Positions 27,208-36,539 of a DNA stretch of 64,000 bases are shown piece by piece (the stretch's first letter is position 1; each line of letters begins with the position of its first letter). The notes beneath the pieces were generated by a model. It had not been told where the DNA came from, did no database searches, and saw only the letters and a program-made list of their open reading frames with translations. Location: NCBI RefSeq assembly GCF_030388245.1, contig NZ_CP098362.1, positions 310,001 through 374,000 on the forward strand. Direction: 5' to 3'. This DNA comes from Paracoccus sp. TOH. Lineage in GTDB: Bacteria; Pseudomonadota; Alphaproteobacteria; Rhodobacterales; Rhodobacteraceae. The translations under genes were made by a program, and so were the position numbers.

Positions 27208-27895
27208 GGGCTTGCGCTCGCGCTACGGGCGCATCGAGGTCTTGCACGGCATCGACCTGCATGTCGATTCCGGCGAGATCGTCACCGTGGTCGGCGCCAA
27301 CGGCGCGGGCAAGACCACGCTGCTGCGCTGCCTTTCGGGCGTGCAGCCGGTCTCGGCCGGGCAGATCACCTTCCGGGGCGAGCCGCTGGCCGGGGTGCCG
27401 GCGCATCGCCGCCCGGCGCGCGGGCTGACGCAATCGCCCGAGGGCCGGCAGATCTTCACCAATCTCACGGTCGAGGAGAACCTGCGCCTCGGCGCCTTCC
27501 TCTACAGCGACGAGCGGGTGGAAAAGGACATGCAGGACGCGTTCCAGATGTTCCCGATCCTGCGCGAAAAGCGCAACCTGGCGGCCGGCGGGCTGTCGGG
27601 CGGCCAGCAGCAGATGCTGGCCATGGCGCGGGCGCTGATGGGCCGGCCGTCCTGCCTGCTGTTGGACGAGCCGTCGATGGGTCTGGCGCCGATCATCGTG
27701 CAGCAGATCTTCGACGTGGTCAGCGGGCTCAAGGCGCTTGGCGTCACCGTGCTGCTGGTCGAACAGAACGCTTTCGGCGCCCTGAAGATCGCCGACCGGG
27801 GCTATGTCATGGAAACCGGCCATATCATCATGCAGGGACCGGCGGCGGAACTGATCGCCGATCCGCGCATCCGCGAAGCCTATCTGGGGATCTGA
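27194..27895 (+). CDS. LivF-type ABC ATPase
   Basis: A 233-residue cytoplasmic ATPase with Walker A GANGAGKTT, signature LSGGQQQMLAMARAL, Walker B LLLDEPSMGLAP and the LivF-typical LVEQNA. I use ATG 27194, spaced five bases from GAGGAGGG; a GTG at 27188 is also in frame. It overlaps the LivG gene by 14 bp and ends the importer set just before the hydratase/dehydrogenase gene. Confidence 0.92.
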   Translation: MLTVEGLRSRYGRIEVLHGIDLHVDSGEIVTVVGANGAGKTTLLRCLSGVQPVSAGQITFRGEPLAGVPAHRRPARGLTQSPEGRQIFTNLTVEENLRLGAFLYSDERVEKDMQDAFQMFPILREKRNLAAGGLSGGQQQMLAMARALMGRPSCLLLDEPSMGLAPIIVQQIFDVVSGLKALGVTVLLVEQNAFGALKIADRGYVMETGHIIMQGPAAELIADPRIREAYLGI

Positions 27896-27899
27896 GGAA

Positions 27900-29840
27900 A
27901 TGACCGTCACCATCGCCCGCCAAGGGGAAATCGCCATCGTCACCGTGGACAATCCGCCGGTCAACGCGCTGTCCACGGCGCTGCGGCAGGGGCTGTGGGA
28001 CGCGGTGGGCGCGCTGGACGCCGACGCCTCGGTCGCGGCGGTGGTGCTGGTCTGCGCCGGCCGCACCTTCATCGCCGGGGCCGACGTGACCGAATTCGGC
28101 AAGCCGCCGCAGCCGCCGCACCTGCCCGACCTGGTGGACCGCATCGAAGGCGCCGCGAAGCCCTGGGTCGCGGCCATCCACGGCTCGGCGCTTGGCGGCG
28201 GGTTCGAGGTGGCGATGGGCTGCCGCTTCCGGGTGGCCGCGCCTGACGCCTCGGTCGGCCTGCCCGAGGTTGGCCTCGGCATCGTTCCCGGCGCCTCGGG
28301 CACGGTGCGCACGCCGCGCCTTGCCGGCGCCGCGCTGGCGGTGGAGCTGGTGACCTCGGGCAGGCCGATGCCTGCGCCGAAGGCCTTCGCCGCCGGGCTG
28401 GTCGATGCGGTGATCCAGGGCGACCTGCGCGACGGCGCCGCAGCCTTTGCCCGGCAGGCGCTGACGCGGCCCTTGCCGGCGCCGGTCTCGGCCCGCCCGG
28501 TTGCCGCGCCCGCAGCGGGTTTCTGGGCCGAGCAGGAGAAGGCCGTCGCCAAGACCGCCAAGGGCGCCGCCGCGCCGTTGCGGGCGCTCGATTGCCTGCG
28601 CAAGGCCGTCGAGGCGCCCTTTGCCGAGGCCATGGCCTTCGAGCGCCAGACCTTCCTGGAACTGCGCGGCTCGGACCAGGCGGCGGCGCTGCGCCATGTC
28701 TTCTTCGCCGAGCGCGCCGCGCCGCGCCCCGCCGCCCTGCGCGGGGTGGAACCCCTGCCGCTGCGCCGCGCGGCCGTCATCGGCGGCGGCACCATGGGCG
28801 CGGGCATCATCGCCGCCCTGTGCGAGGCCGGCCTGCCCGTCACCCTGATCGAGCGCGACGACGCGGCGGTGGCGCGCGGCCTGGCCAATCTGCGCGGCAT
28901 CTTCGCGGGCGGCGTCAAGCGCGGCAAGCTGACCGAGGCGCAGGCCGAGGCGCTGACGGCCGGCGTCACCGGGACCACGGATTATGCCAGCATCGCCGAT
29001 GCCGATCTGGTGATCGAAGCGGTGTTCGAGGAAATCGGTGTCAAGCGCGCCGTGTTCGAGCAACTCGCCCGGGTCTGTCGCCCGGATGCGGTGCTGGCGA
29101 CCAACACCTCCTATCTCGACCCGCGCGTCATCGCCGAGGTGCTGCCCAATCCCGGGCGTTTCATCGGCCTGCATTTCTTCAGCCCGGCCAATGTGATGAA
29201 GCTGCTGGAGATCGTGCCCGCGCCGGACACCTCGGACCGCACGCTGGCCACCGGCTTTGCGCTGGCGCGGATGCTGAAAAAGATCCCGGTCCGCGCCGGC
29301 ATTTGCGAGGGCTTCATCGGCAACCGCATCCTGAAACGCTATCGCGCCGCGGCCGAGGCGTTGGTCCGCCAGGGCGTGCCGATTGCCGAAATCGACGCCG
29401 CCATGCGCGGTTACGGCTTCGCCATGGGGCCGTTCGAGGCGCAGGATCTGGGCGGGCTCGACATCGCCTTCCTGCAGCGCGAGGGCGCGCGGGCGGCGGG
29501 GCAGGACGTGCCCGAGACGCTGGGCGACATCCTGGTCCGCGCCGGCCGCAAGGGCCAGAAAACCGGCGGCGGCTGGTATGACTATGCGCCGGGCGAGCGC
29601 CGGCCGCAGCCCTCGGCGGTGGCGGCCGAACTGCTGGCGGACCAAATCCGGCCCGGCCCGGCGATGAGCCGCGAGGAGATCGCCCAGGCCCTTGTCAGGG
29701 AAATGGCCGCCGAGGGCCAGGCAATCCTGAACGAGGGCGTCGCGCAAACCCCCGCCGACATCGACCTGGTCGAGATCCACGGCTACGGCTTCCCGCGCTG
29801 GCGTGGCGGGCCGATGTTCGCCACCGGCCGCAAGGGCTGA
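27900..29840 (+). CDS. Enoyl-CoA hydratase / 3-hydroxyacyl-CoA dehydrogenase fusion, probably replacing PaaF and PaaH
   Basis: A 646-residue FadB/FadJ-like protein. A crotonase domain (residues 1-190: CAGRTFIAGADVTEF, IHGSALGGGFEVAMG, GLPEVGLGIVPG) is followed by an NAD-binding domain (GGGTMGAGI near 300) and the dehydrogenase C-terminal domains (GLHFFSPANVMKLLEIV, GFIGNRIL). No separate paaF or paaH lies in the window, so this fusion probably performs hydration and oxidation of 2,3-didehydroadipyl-CoA before PaaJ acts. It is tightly linked to the importer genes. General fatty-acid beta-oxidation is the alternative. Confidence 0.88.
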   Translation: MTVTIARQGEIAIVTVDNPPVNALSTALRQGLWDAVGALDADASVAAVVLVCAGRTFIAGADVTEFGKPPQPPHLPDLVDRIEGAAKPWVAAIHGSALGGGFEVAMGCRFRVAAPDASVGLPEVGLGIVPGASGTVRTPRLAGAALAVELVTSGRPMPAPKAFAAGLVDAVIQGDLRDGAAAFARQALTRPLPAPVSARPVAAPAAGFWAEQEKAVAKTAKGAAAPLRALDCLRKAVEAPFAEAMAFERQTFLELRGSDQAAALRHVFFAERAAPRPAALRGVEPLPLRRAAVIGGGTMGAGIIAALCEAGLPVTLIERDDAAVARGLANLRGIFAGGVKRGKLTEAQAEALTAGVTGTTDYASIADADLVIEAVFEEIGVKRAVFEQLARVCRPDAVLATNTSYLDPRVIAEVLPNPGRFIGLHFFSPANVMKLLEIVPAPDTSDRTLATGFALARMLKKIPVRAGICEGFIGNRILKRYRAAAEALVRQGVPIAEIDAAMRGYGFAMGPFEAQDLGGLDIAFLQREGARAAGQDVPETLGDILVRAGRKGQKTGGGWYDYAPGERRPQPSAVAAELLADQIRPGPAMSREEIAQALVREMAAEGQAILNEGVAQTPADIDLVEIHGYGFPRWRGGPMFATGRKG

Positions 29841-29916
29841 TACCGCGCCGATTCCGGCTTAAAAGCCGGGCGGATTGCGCTACTCTGCCTCCATCAATGC
29901 AGATGGAGGCAGACAG

Positions 29917-30996
29917 ATGGCAGAGCAGGGGATCAGGACCACCCGGGGCCGCGGCCGGCTTTACGACAGCATCCTCGACACGGTGGGCGACACGCCGACC
30001 ATCCGCATCAACCACCTCGGCCCCGAGGGCGTGCGGCTTTACGTCAAGGCCGAGTTCTTCAACCCCGCCGCCTCGGTCAAGGACCGGCTGGCGCTGAACA
30101 TCATCGAGGCGGCCGAGCGTTCGGGCGCGCTGAAGCCCGGCCAGACCGTGGTCGAGGCGACCAGCGGCAATACCGGCATCGGTCTGGCCATGGTCTGCGC
30201 GCAAAAGGGTTATCCGCTGGTCGTCACCATGGCCGAGACCTTCTCGGTCGAGCGGCGGCGGCTGATGCGCATGCTGGGCGCCAGGGTGGTGCTGACGCCC
30301 AAGGCCGAAAAGGGCACCGGCATGTACAACAAGGCCGTCGAACTGGCCGAGAAGCACGGCTGGTTCCTGGCCCATCAATTCGAGACCCCCGCCAATGCCG
30401 ATATTCACGAGGCGACCACAGCGCAGGAGATCCTGGGCGATTTCGCCGGCGAGCGGCTGGATTACGTCGTCACCGGCTATGGCACCGGCGGCACCGCGAC
30501 CGGCCTTGCCCGCGTGCTGCGCCGCGAGCGTCCCGAGACGAAGATCGTCCTGACCGAACCGGCCAATGCGGCGCTGGTCAGCAGCGGCATCGCGCAGGAG
30601 CGCACCGCGGACGGCTCGCCCGCCGTCAGCCACCCGGCCTTCGAGCCGCATCCGATCCAGGGCTGGACGCCGGATTTCATCCCGCTGGTGCTGCAAGAGG
30701 CGCTGGACTCGGACGGTTACGACCAGCTGATCCCGGTGCCGGGGGCCGAAGGCATGGCATGGGCACGAAAACTCGCCGCGCGCGAAGGGATCCTGACCGG
30801 CATCTCGGGCGGCGCGACCTTCGCCGTCGCGATGCAGATCGCCGAGCGCGCCGAGCCCGGCTCGGTGATCCTGGCCATGCTGCCCGATACCGGCGAGCGC
30901 TACCTTTCGACGCCGCTGTTCCAGGAGATCCCCGAAGGCATGGACGAGGAAGAGACCGCGCTGTCGAATTCGACCCCCGGCTACCGGATGGGCTAG
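29917..30996 (+). CDS. cysK: Cysteine synthase (O-acetylserine sulfhydrylase family)
   Basis: A 359-residue PLP enzyme that makes cysteine from O-acetylserine and sulfide. The PLP lysine lies in NPAASVKDR, the substrate loop is EATSGNTGIG and the phosphate loop is GTGGTATG. It is about 40 residues longer than E. coli CysK, mostly in a C-terminal tail (STPLFQEIPEGMDEEE). GGAGG precedes ATG 29917, 76 bp after the previous gene, with a small dyad (CCGGCTT/AAGCCGG at 29854-29869) between, so it may be transcribed separately. It is convergent with dctA. Confidence 0.88.
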   Translation: MAEQGIRTTRGRGRLYDSILDTVGDTPTIRINHLGPEGVRLYVKAEFFNPAASVKDRLALNIIEAAERSGALKPGQTVVEATSGNTGIGLAMVCAQKGYPLVVTMAETFSVERRRLMRMLGARVVLTPKAEKGTGMYNKAVELAEKHGWFLAHQFETPANADIHEATTAQEILGDFAGERLDYVVTGYGTGGTATGLARVLRRERPETKIVLTEPANAALVSSGIAQERTADGSPAVSHPAFEPHPIQGWTPDFIPLVLQEALDSDGYDQLIPVPGAEGMAWARKLAAREGILTGISGGATFAVAMQIAERAEPGSVILAMLPDTGERYLSTPLFQEIPEGMDEEETALSNSTPGYRMG

Positions 30997-31146
30997 CGCA
31001 GCCCGTCGCGCAGCTCGGCTTGCAGCGCCTTCGGCCGGGGTAGGCCGGGCATCCCAAAGACCTTGCCCGAAAGAGACGATCCGATGCGCCGCAGATCGCG
31101 GCGATAGAGCGGTGACGCCGGCGGGTAAGGCGGCGCTGGGAACGCA

Positions 31147-31181
31147 ACCGGCCGGCCCGCGGGATCTGCGTGCCGGCCGGT
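31147..31181. terminator. Bidirectional hairpin between cysK and dctA
   Basis: A perfect 10-bp stem ACCGGCCGGC/GCCGGCCGGT with a 15-base loop stands in the 209-bp convergent gap. Only short T stretches (ATCTTCT) follow on the plus strand, so it is a plausible but not textbook terminator for both genes. Nothing else is seen in the gap. Confidence 0.5.
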
Positions 31182-31205
31182 CGGTATCTTCTGCCGCGGC
31201 GGGGA

Positions 31206-32573
31206 TCAGTCGGCGCTGGCCTCGTTCAGGCGCAGCCCGGCGGGGGCGCCGTGCAGGCCGCGGACCGGGGCGATCTCGGCCCCGTCATCGCCGGCCAGGG
31301 CGCGGTCGAACTGCTCGCGGTCCAGCGCGCCTTCCCAGCGGCTGACGACCACGGTGGCGACCGCATTGCCGATGAAGTTGGTGATCGAGCGGCATTCCGA
31401 CATGAAGCGGTCCACGCCCAGGATCAGCGCCATGCCGGCGACCGGCACCGTGGGCACCACGGACAGGGTCGCGGCCAGGGTGATGAAGCCCGCGCCGGTG
31501 ACGCCCGCCGCGCCCTTCGAGGACAGCATGGCGACGAGCAGCAGCAGGATCTGCTGTTGCAGCGTCAGATCGGTATTGGTGGCCTGGGCGATGAACAGCG
31601 CCGCCAGGGTCATGTAGATATTGGTGCCGTCCAGGTTGAAGCTGTAGCCGGTCGGCACGACCAGCCCCACGACCGAGCGCTTGCAGCCGGCGCGCTCCAT
31701 CTTCTCCATCAGCGAGGGCAACGCCGATTCCGATGACGAGGTGCCCAGCACCAGCAGGATCTCGGCCTTGAGATAGGAGATCAGCCGGAAGATCGAGAAG
31801 CCGTTGAGCATGCAGACCGTGCCCAGGATCACCACGATGAACAGCGCCGAGGTCAGGTAGAAGGTGCCGACCAGCGTCGCCAGGTTCACCACCGAAGCGA
31901 TGCCGTATTTGCCGATGGTGAAGGCGAAGGCGCCGAAGGCGCCGATGGGCGCGGCCTTCATCAGGATGTCCACCATGCGGAACACGGCATGGCTGATCGC
32001 CTCGAACAGCGCCACGACCGGCTTGCCCTTGTCGCCGATCAGGATCAGGCCGATGCCGAACAGGATGGCGACGAACAGCACCTGCAGGATGTTGCCGTCC
32101 ACGAAAGCCGATGTGATGGTGGACGGGATGATGTCCATGACAAAGCCGGTCAGGCTGGTCTCATGCGCCTTGGCGGCATAGTCGGTGACCTTGCTGGCAT
32201 CCAGCGTCGCCGGGTCGATGTTCATGCCGGCGCCGGGCCGGATGACATTGGCGGTGATCAGCCCGACGATCAGCGCCAGCGTCGAGAAGGTCAGGAAATA
32301 GCCGAAGGCCTTGCCGACGACCGAGCCCACGCCCCTGAGCGTGCCCATGCCGGCCAGCCCGGTGACGATGGTCAGGAATATGACCGGGGCGATGATCATC
32401 TTGACCAGCTTGATGAAGGCGTCGCCCAGGGGTTTCAGCGCCTCGCCGGTCTGGGGATAGAAATGGCCGATCAGCGCGCCGGCGACGATGGCGCAAAGGA
32501 CCTGGAAATAGAGATGTCTGTAGAAGGGGCGCGGACCGTGGGCGGCCGGCGCTGCCGAGGTGTCGATTTGCAT
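31206..32573 (-). CDS. dctA: C4-dicarboxylate transporter DctA
   Basis: A 455-residue inner-membrane cation/dicarboxylate symporter of the DAACS family for succinate, fumarate and malate. Family hallmarks include [15 protein letters not shown], the serine-rich hairpin [34 protein letters not shown] and [14 protein letters not shown]. The ATG at 32573 is preceded by GGAGGCCTC. It diverges from a DctB/DctD-like two-component system across 225 bp with two matching operators, a layout like the rhizobial dct locus. Confidence 0.95.
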   Translation of the reverse strand: MQIDTSAAPAAHGPRPFYRHLYFQVLCAIVAGALIGHFYPQTGEALKPLGDAFIKLVKMIIAPVIFLTIVTGLAGMGTLRGVGSVVGKAFGYFLTFSTLALIVGLITANVIRPGAGMNIDPATLDASKVTDYAAKAHETSLTGFVMDIIPSTITSAFVDGNILQVLFVAILFGIGLILIGDKGKPVVALFEAISHAVFRMVDILMKAAPIGAFGAFAFTIGKYGIASVVNLATLVGTFYLTSALFIVVILGTVCMLNGFSIFRLISYLKAEILLVLGTSSSESALPSLMEKMERAGCKRSVVGLVVPTGYSFNLDGTNIYMTLAALFIAQATNTDLTLQQQILLLLVAMLSSKGAAGVTGAGFITLAATLSVVPTVPVAGMALILGVDRFMSECRSITNFIGNAVATVVVSRWEGALDREQFDRALAGDDGAEIAPVRGLHGAPAGLRLNEASAD

Positions 32574-32710
32574 AGAGGCCTCCTCCGACCTGCGAATGAC
32601 GGGTATGTGACAGCCATGATAAGTCGTCGGGTCTTGACGCCCAAAAGCCGGGCGCATGGCGGCAATGCGTTGTAATCATGTCTTTTTGCTGCGATCCGGG
32701 CAGGAAAACC

Positions 32711-32726
32711 GTGCGGTTTCCCACAC
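32711..32726. promoter_or_regulatory. Upstream copy of a tandem 16-bp operator in the dctA/dctB spacer
   Basis: An imperfect palindrome beginning GTGCGG and ending CCACAC. It matches the downstream copy in 12 of 16 positions; the shared pattern is GTGYGGWWWYCCACAC. The two copies start 31 bp apart, about three helical turns, so two dimers would bind on one face of the DNA. Confidence 0.6.
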
Positions 32727-32741
32727 AGCGAGGGCGTGCTA

Positions 32742-32757
32742 GTGTGGAAATCCACAC
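32742..32757. promoter_or_regulatory. Downstream copy of the tandem 16-bp operator
   Basis: A perfect palindrome GTGTGGA-AA-TCCACAC, 42 bp before the dctB start and 169 bp before the dctA start. DctD or the nearby DctR-like protein are the obvious candidates for binding. I see no -24/-12 promoter of sigma-54 type between these sites and dctA. Confidence 0.62.
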
Positions 32758-32798
32758 AGGCGGGCGCTGATCCCGCAGCCAGAGGAGAACCGGCGGCA

Positions 32799-34487
32799 AT
32801 GGTTGATTCGGCGGCGGGTGCGGTCGGTGGAAAATTGGCGGGTGCGCGCCGCGCCGCGCTGGCCGCCGTCATTCTTGTCGCCTGCCTTGGCCTGCTGGCG
32901 CTGACCTTCGGGCTGGTGCGCGAAAGCGCGGTCGCAGAGCTGGCCCAGCGGCTGGAGGTGACGGCGCGCACCCGGGTGCAGGCGCTGGAAAGCGTGCTTG
33001 CCAAGCAGCGTGCGGTCGCGGCGGTGCTGTCGGACGACACGGTCATGCGCGAGGCGCTGGCCGATCCCAACCCGGCCCATGTCGCCCGCGCCTCGGTCAA
33101 GCTGGACCGGCTGCGCGGTCAGACCGACAGCGCGGTTATCTATCTGCTGGACCGCGACGGGGTCGCGATCGCCGCCTCGAACTGGGACGAGGCGGTCAGC
33201 TTCGTCGGCTCGGACTACAGTTTCCGCGACTATTTCAGTCAGGCGCTGCTGCGAGGCGAGGCGACGCAATTCGCCCTTGGCACCGTCAGCAAGCGGGCGG
33301 GCCTGTACCTGTCGCATAACGTGCTGCTGGGGGGACAGCCGCGCGGCGTGATCGTGGTGAAGGTCGAATTCGACCAGACCGAGCGCAACTGGGCGCAGGC
33401 CGGCGAGCGCATCTTCGTGACCGATGCGGCGGGGCAGGTAATCCTGACCAGCCAGCCGGGGCGGCGCTTCGGCGCCTTGCCCGCCGCCGGCGCGGGCGAG
33501 GTGGCGGCGGCGCTGCCGGTTCCCGGTGCCGATTGGCGGCTGGTGATCCGCGCGCCCTCGGCCGGGGCCAGTCAGGCGGCGGCCTTCGCCACCGGGACGG
33601 TCGGCTTCCTGCTGTCGCTGATGCTGGGTGCCGGCTTCTGGGCGGCGCGCGCCCGCACCCGCGCCGCCCGTCGCGCCGAGGCCGAACGCCGCTACCGCGC
33701 CGATCTGGAGCGCGCGGTCGAGGAGCGCACCCGCGACCTGACCGCCGAGATGCGCGAGCGCCGCGCCGCCGAGCAGCGGCTGGTGCAGATGCAGGGCGAG
33801 ATGGTGCAGGCCAACAAGCTGGCGACCCTGGGCCAGATCACCGCCGGCGTCGCGCATGAGGTGAACACGCCGCTGGCCACCATCCGGCTTCTGGCCGAGA
33901 ACGGCCAGCAGTTGATCCCGCCGGGGGCGGCGCCCGAGGTGGCGGAAAACCTGGGCCAGATCCTGCGCATGTCCGACCGCATCGCCCAGTTCACCACCGA
34001 ACTGCGCAGCTTTGCCCGCAAGGCCACCGGCGACCTGGGGCCGATCCCGCTGAAGGAGGCGCTGGACGCGGCGCTGCTGCTGGTCGCCAGCCGCCGCCGG
34101 GCCGAGGGCATCCGCATGGTGCTGCCGCAGATCCCCCCGGGCCTTGCCGTGCGCGGCGAGACGGTGCGGCTGGAACAGATCCTGGTCAACCTGATCCAGA
34201 ACGCGCAGGAGGCGCTGTCCGGCCGCCCGGATGCCGAGCTCCGCATCGCCCTGACCCAGTGCGACGGCACGGTGCGGCTGACCGTCTCGGATAACGGGCC
34301 GGGCCTGACGCCGGAAATCGCCGCCACGCTCTTTACCCCCTTTGCCACCAGCAAGCCGCAGGGGCTGGGGCTGGGCCTGGTGATCTCGCAAGAGATCGCG
34401 CGGGATTTTGGCGGCAGCCTGACGGCCGAGCCGCCGCAGCCGGGCCGGGGTGCCACCTTCCATCTCGACCTGCCGGGGATGCCATGA
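32799..34487 (+). CDS. dctB: DctB-like sensor histidine kinase
   Basis: A 562-residue inner-membrane kinase. One membrane segment at about 20-40, a periplasmic double-PAS region (dCache-like; VIYLLDRDGVAIAASNWD, SKRAGLYLSHNVLLGG) and a second segment at about 265-283 precede a coiled linker. The phospho-acceptor His353 is in GVAHEVNTPLATIRLL, and the ATPase domain has NLIQNAQEAL, DNGPGL and GLGLGLVISQEIARDFGG. It senses C4-dicarboxylates by homology with DctB. The next gene overlaps it by 4 bp. The start at 32799 has AGAGGAG somewhat far upstream. Confidence 0.9.
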   Translation: MVDSAAGAVGGKLAGARRAALAAVILVACLGLLALTFGLVRESAVAELAQRLEVTARTRVQALESVLAKQRAVAAVLSDDTVMREALADPNPAHVARASVKLDRLRGQTDSAVIYLLDRDGVAIAASNWDEAVSFVGSDYSFRDYFSQALLRGEATQFALGTVSKRAGLYLSHNVLLGGQPRGVIVVKVEFDQTERNWAQAGERIFVTDAAGQVILTSQPGRRFGALPAAGAGEVAAALPVPGADWRLVIRAPSAGASQAAAFATGTVGFLLSLMLGAGFWAARARTRAARRAEAERRYRADLERAVEERTRDLTAEMRERRAAEQRLVQMQGEMVQANKLATLGQITAGVAHEVNTPLATIRLLAENGQQLIPPGAAPEVAENLGQILRMSDRIAQFTTELRSFARKATGDLGPIPLKEALDAALLLVASRRRAEGIRMVLPQIPPGLAVRGETVRLEQILVNLIQNAQEALSGRPDAELRIALTQCDGTVRLTVSDNGPGLTPEIAATLFTPFATSKPQGLGLGLVISQEIARDFGGSLTAEPPQPGRGATFHLDLPGMP

Positions 34488-35821
34488 CCGAAGCTCCGCT
34501 CGTCCGCCTTGTCGATGACGATCCCGACCTGCTGGCCGCGCAGGTGCAATCGCTGAAGATCGCGGGGTTCCGGGCCGAGCCGTTCACCGAACCCGCCGAG
34601 GCGCTGCGCGGGCTTGGCCCCGACTGGCCGGGCGTGGTGCTGTCCGACGTGCGCATGCCCGGCATGGACGGGTTCCAGGTCTTCGAGCGCATCCATGCGC
34701 TGGACCCGGACCTGCCGGTGATCCTGCTGACCGGCCATGGCGACGTGCCGATGGCGGTGGCGGCGCTGAAGCGGGGGGTCTACGACTTCCTGACCAAGCC
34801 CATCGGCGGTGGCCCGCTGGCGGCGGCGCTGGCCCGTGCCGTTTCGTCCCGCGCGCTGGTGCTGGAAAACCGCGCGCTGCGGCAGCAGCAGCAGGCCGGC
34901 GCCGCGGCCGAGACCCGGTTGATCGGCCAGAGCCCCGTCATGATGCATCTGCGCGAGACCGTGGGCCGGGTGGCCGAGACGGGGGGCGACGTGCTGATCC
35001 TCGGCCCCGGCGGCTCGGGCAAGGAGACGGTGGCGCGCGCCATCCACCGCCAAAGCCCGCGCCGCGCCCGCGCCTTCGTGCATGTCGCCTGCGCTGCGCT
35101 GGACGAAACCCGCTTCGAGGCCGAGATGCTGGGCGCCGAGTCGCAGGGGCGCAACCCGCGCCTGCCGGGACGGCTGGAAAGCGCGCATCGCGGCACGCTT
35201 TACCTTGACGAGATCGACGCGCTCTCTCCGGCGCTGCAGGCGGCGCTGCTGGCGCTGATCGAGGCGCGCGAGATCCGCCCGCCCGGCGCCGCCGCGCCGC
35301 GGGCGCTGGATCTGCGGGTGATCGCCTCGAGCAGCGCCGATCTGGCGCGGCTGATGCGCGAGGGGGCGTTCCGCAGCGACCTCTACTATCGGCTGGCGGG
35401 CATCACCCTGACCCTGCCGCCGCTGGCCGAACGCCGCGAGGACATCCCCGAGCTGTTCCGGCATTTCCTGATCGAGGCGGCGGCGCGGCTGGACCTGCCG
35501 GCGGCGCCGGTCACCGGCACGGTCAAGGCGCGGCTGGCTGGCTATGGCTGGCCCGGCAACCTGCGCGAGCTGCGTCAGTTCGCCGAAAGCCATGCGCTGG
35601 GCCTGTCGCCTTTCGATGCGGCCGGAGGAGGAGAGGACGGGCCGGGCCTGGCCGGGCTGGTGGCGGAATACGAGGCCGAGCTGATCCGCGACGCCCTGCG
35701 CCTGGCCGAGGGCAACGCCACCCAGGCGATGGCCCGGCTGCGCCTGCCGCGCAAGACCTTCTACGACAAGCTGAACCGGCACGGCATCAGGCCCGCCGAT
35801 TTCCGCGTCAACGACGGCTAG
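34484..35821 (+). CDS. dctD: DctD-like NtrC-family response regulator lacking the GAFTGA loop
   Basis: A 445-residue regulator. The receiver domain has Asp55 (VVLSDVRMPG) and Lys104. The AAA+ domain has Walker A GPGGSGKE (173-180) and Walker B LYLDEI (238-243). A Fis-type helix-turn-helix is at the end (GNATQAMARLRLPRKTFYDKL). Where sigma-54 activators carry GAFTGA (about 216-228) this protein has GAESQGRNPRLPG, so contact with sigma-54 is unlikely. Comparable losses are known in Rhodobacter NtrC, which works with sigma-70. It is co-translated with dctB. Confidence 0.88.
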   Translation: MTEAPLVRLVDDDPDLLAAQVQSLKIAGFRAEPFTEPAEALRGLGPDWPGVVLSDVRMPGMDGFQVFERIHALDPDLPVILLTGHGDVPMAVAALKRGVYDFLTKPIGGGPLAAALARAVSSRALVLENRALRQQQQAGAAAETRLIGQSPVMMHLRETVGRVAETGGDVLILGPGGSGKETVARAIHRQSPRRARAFVHVACAALDETRFEAEMLGAESQGRNPRLPGRLESAHRGTLYLDEIDALSPALQAALLALIEAREIRPPGAAAPRALDLRVIASSSADLARLMREGAFRSDLYYRLAGITLTLPPLAERREDIPELFRHFLIEAAARLDLPAAPVTGTVKARLAGYGWPGNLRELRQFAESHALGLSPFDAAGGGEDGPGLAGLVAEYEAELIRDALRLAEGNATQAMARLRLPRKTFYDKLNRHGIRPADFRVNDG

Positions 35822-35832
35822 CGGGCCGGCCC

Positions 35833-35854
35833 GCCGGTGATACCGGCTTTATTT
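35833..35854 (+). terminator. Terminator of the dctBD operon
   Basis: Stem GCCGGT/ACCGGC with a 3-base loop followed by TTTATTT, 12 bp beyond the dctD stop. It reaches a few bases into the 3' end of the convergent regulator gene. Confidence 0.6.
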
Positions 35855-36460
35855 CCCTGCCAGCGCGATCAGTTCGGCCACCGATCGCGCGTTCAGCTTT
35901 TCCAGGATGCGCGCCCGGTGGTGGTCCACCGTCCGCGGGCTGATGCCCAGGGCGGCGGCGATTTCCTTGCTGGAGATTTCCGAGGGCCGCGCCACCATGC
36001 GCTCGACGATCTCCATCTCGCGCGCGGTCAGGCGCTCGAACCGGGCGCGATGGTTGCGGTTCTGCTCCTCGTCGGCAAGGCGGGCGCGGGTGATGGCGAA
36101 GGCGGTCTCGATGCGTTCCAGCAGGTCGGTCTGGCGGAAGGGTTTTTCCAGGAAATCGACCGCGCCGGCCTTGATCGCCTGCACCGATTCGGGCACGCCG
36201 CCGTGCCCGGTGATGAAGATGATCGGGATCGCCATGCCCATGGCGTTCATGTGCTTTTGCAATTCCAGCCCGTTCATGCCGGGCATGCCGTAATCGAGGA
36301 CCAGGCAACCGGCGCGGCGCGGGTCGTAGCTGTCCAGAAAGGATTGCGCCGAGGCATGGCTCTCGACCGCGTAGCCGCGCCTTTCCAGCGCGCGCGCCAG
36401 GGATCTGCGAATATCGTCGTCGTCGTCGATCACGAAGACCGTCAGGGAAACCTCGGACAT
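35849..36460 (-). CDS. dctR: DctR-like response regulator (FixJ/NarL type)
   Basis: A 203-residue regulator with a receiver domain (acidic patch IDDDDDI, phospho-acceptor Asp56 in VLDYGMPG, EKPF) and a LuxR-type helix-turn-helix (LTAREMEIVERM, SSKEIAAALGISPRTVDHHRARILEKL). This is the FixJ/TtrR/DctR layout. It lies downstream of a PAS sensor kinase on the same strand and convergent to dctD, so two different dicarboxylate-type systems stand back to back. Rhodobacter capsulatus DctS/DctR controls a TRAP dicarboxylate transporter, and a TRAP operon lies about 6 kb away. Confidence 0.85.
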   Translation of the reverse strand: MSEVSLTVFVIDDDDDIRRSLARALERRGYAVESHASAQSFLDSYDPRRAGCLVLDYGMPGMNGLELQKHMNAMGMAIPIIFITGHGGVPESVQAIKAGAVDFLEKPFRQTDLLERIETAFAITRARLADEEQNRNHRARFERLTAREMEIVERMVARPSEISSKEIAAALGISPRTVDHHRARILEKLNARSVAELIALAGK

Positions 36461-36539
36461 GGCAGCCTTGCGTTAAGGATCGCAAAGGGTATCGGTCAGT
36501 TTTTGCCGGGCTGCAAGCCGGCCGGCATCCGCGACCGTC

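Noticed and set aside
32574..32798. Sigma-54 promoter for dctA
   Set aside because: I searched the spacer on the dctA strand for TGGC-N9-TGC-like elements and found none convincing.
36461..36539. Stem-like GCCGG repeats near 36500 as a terminator between the kinase and regulator genes
   Set aside because: The arms pair only with bulges, and the A-run or T-run is on the wrong side for either direction.
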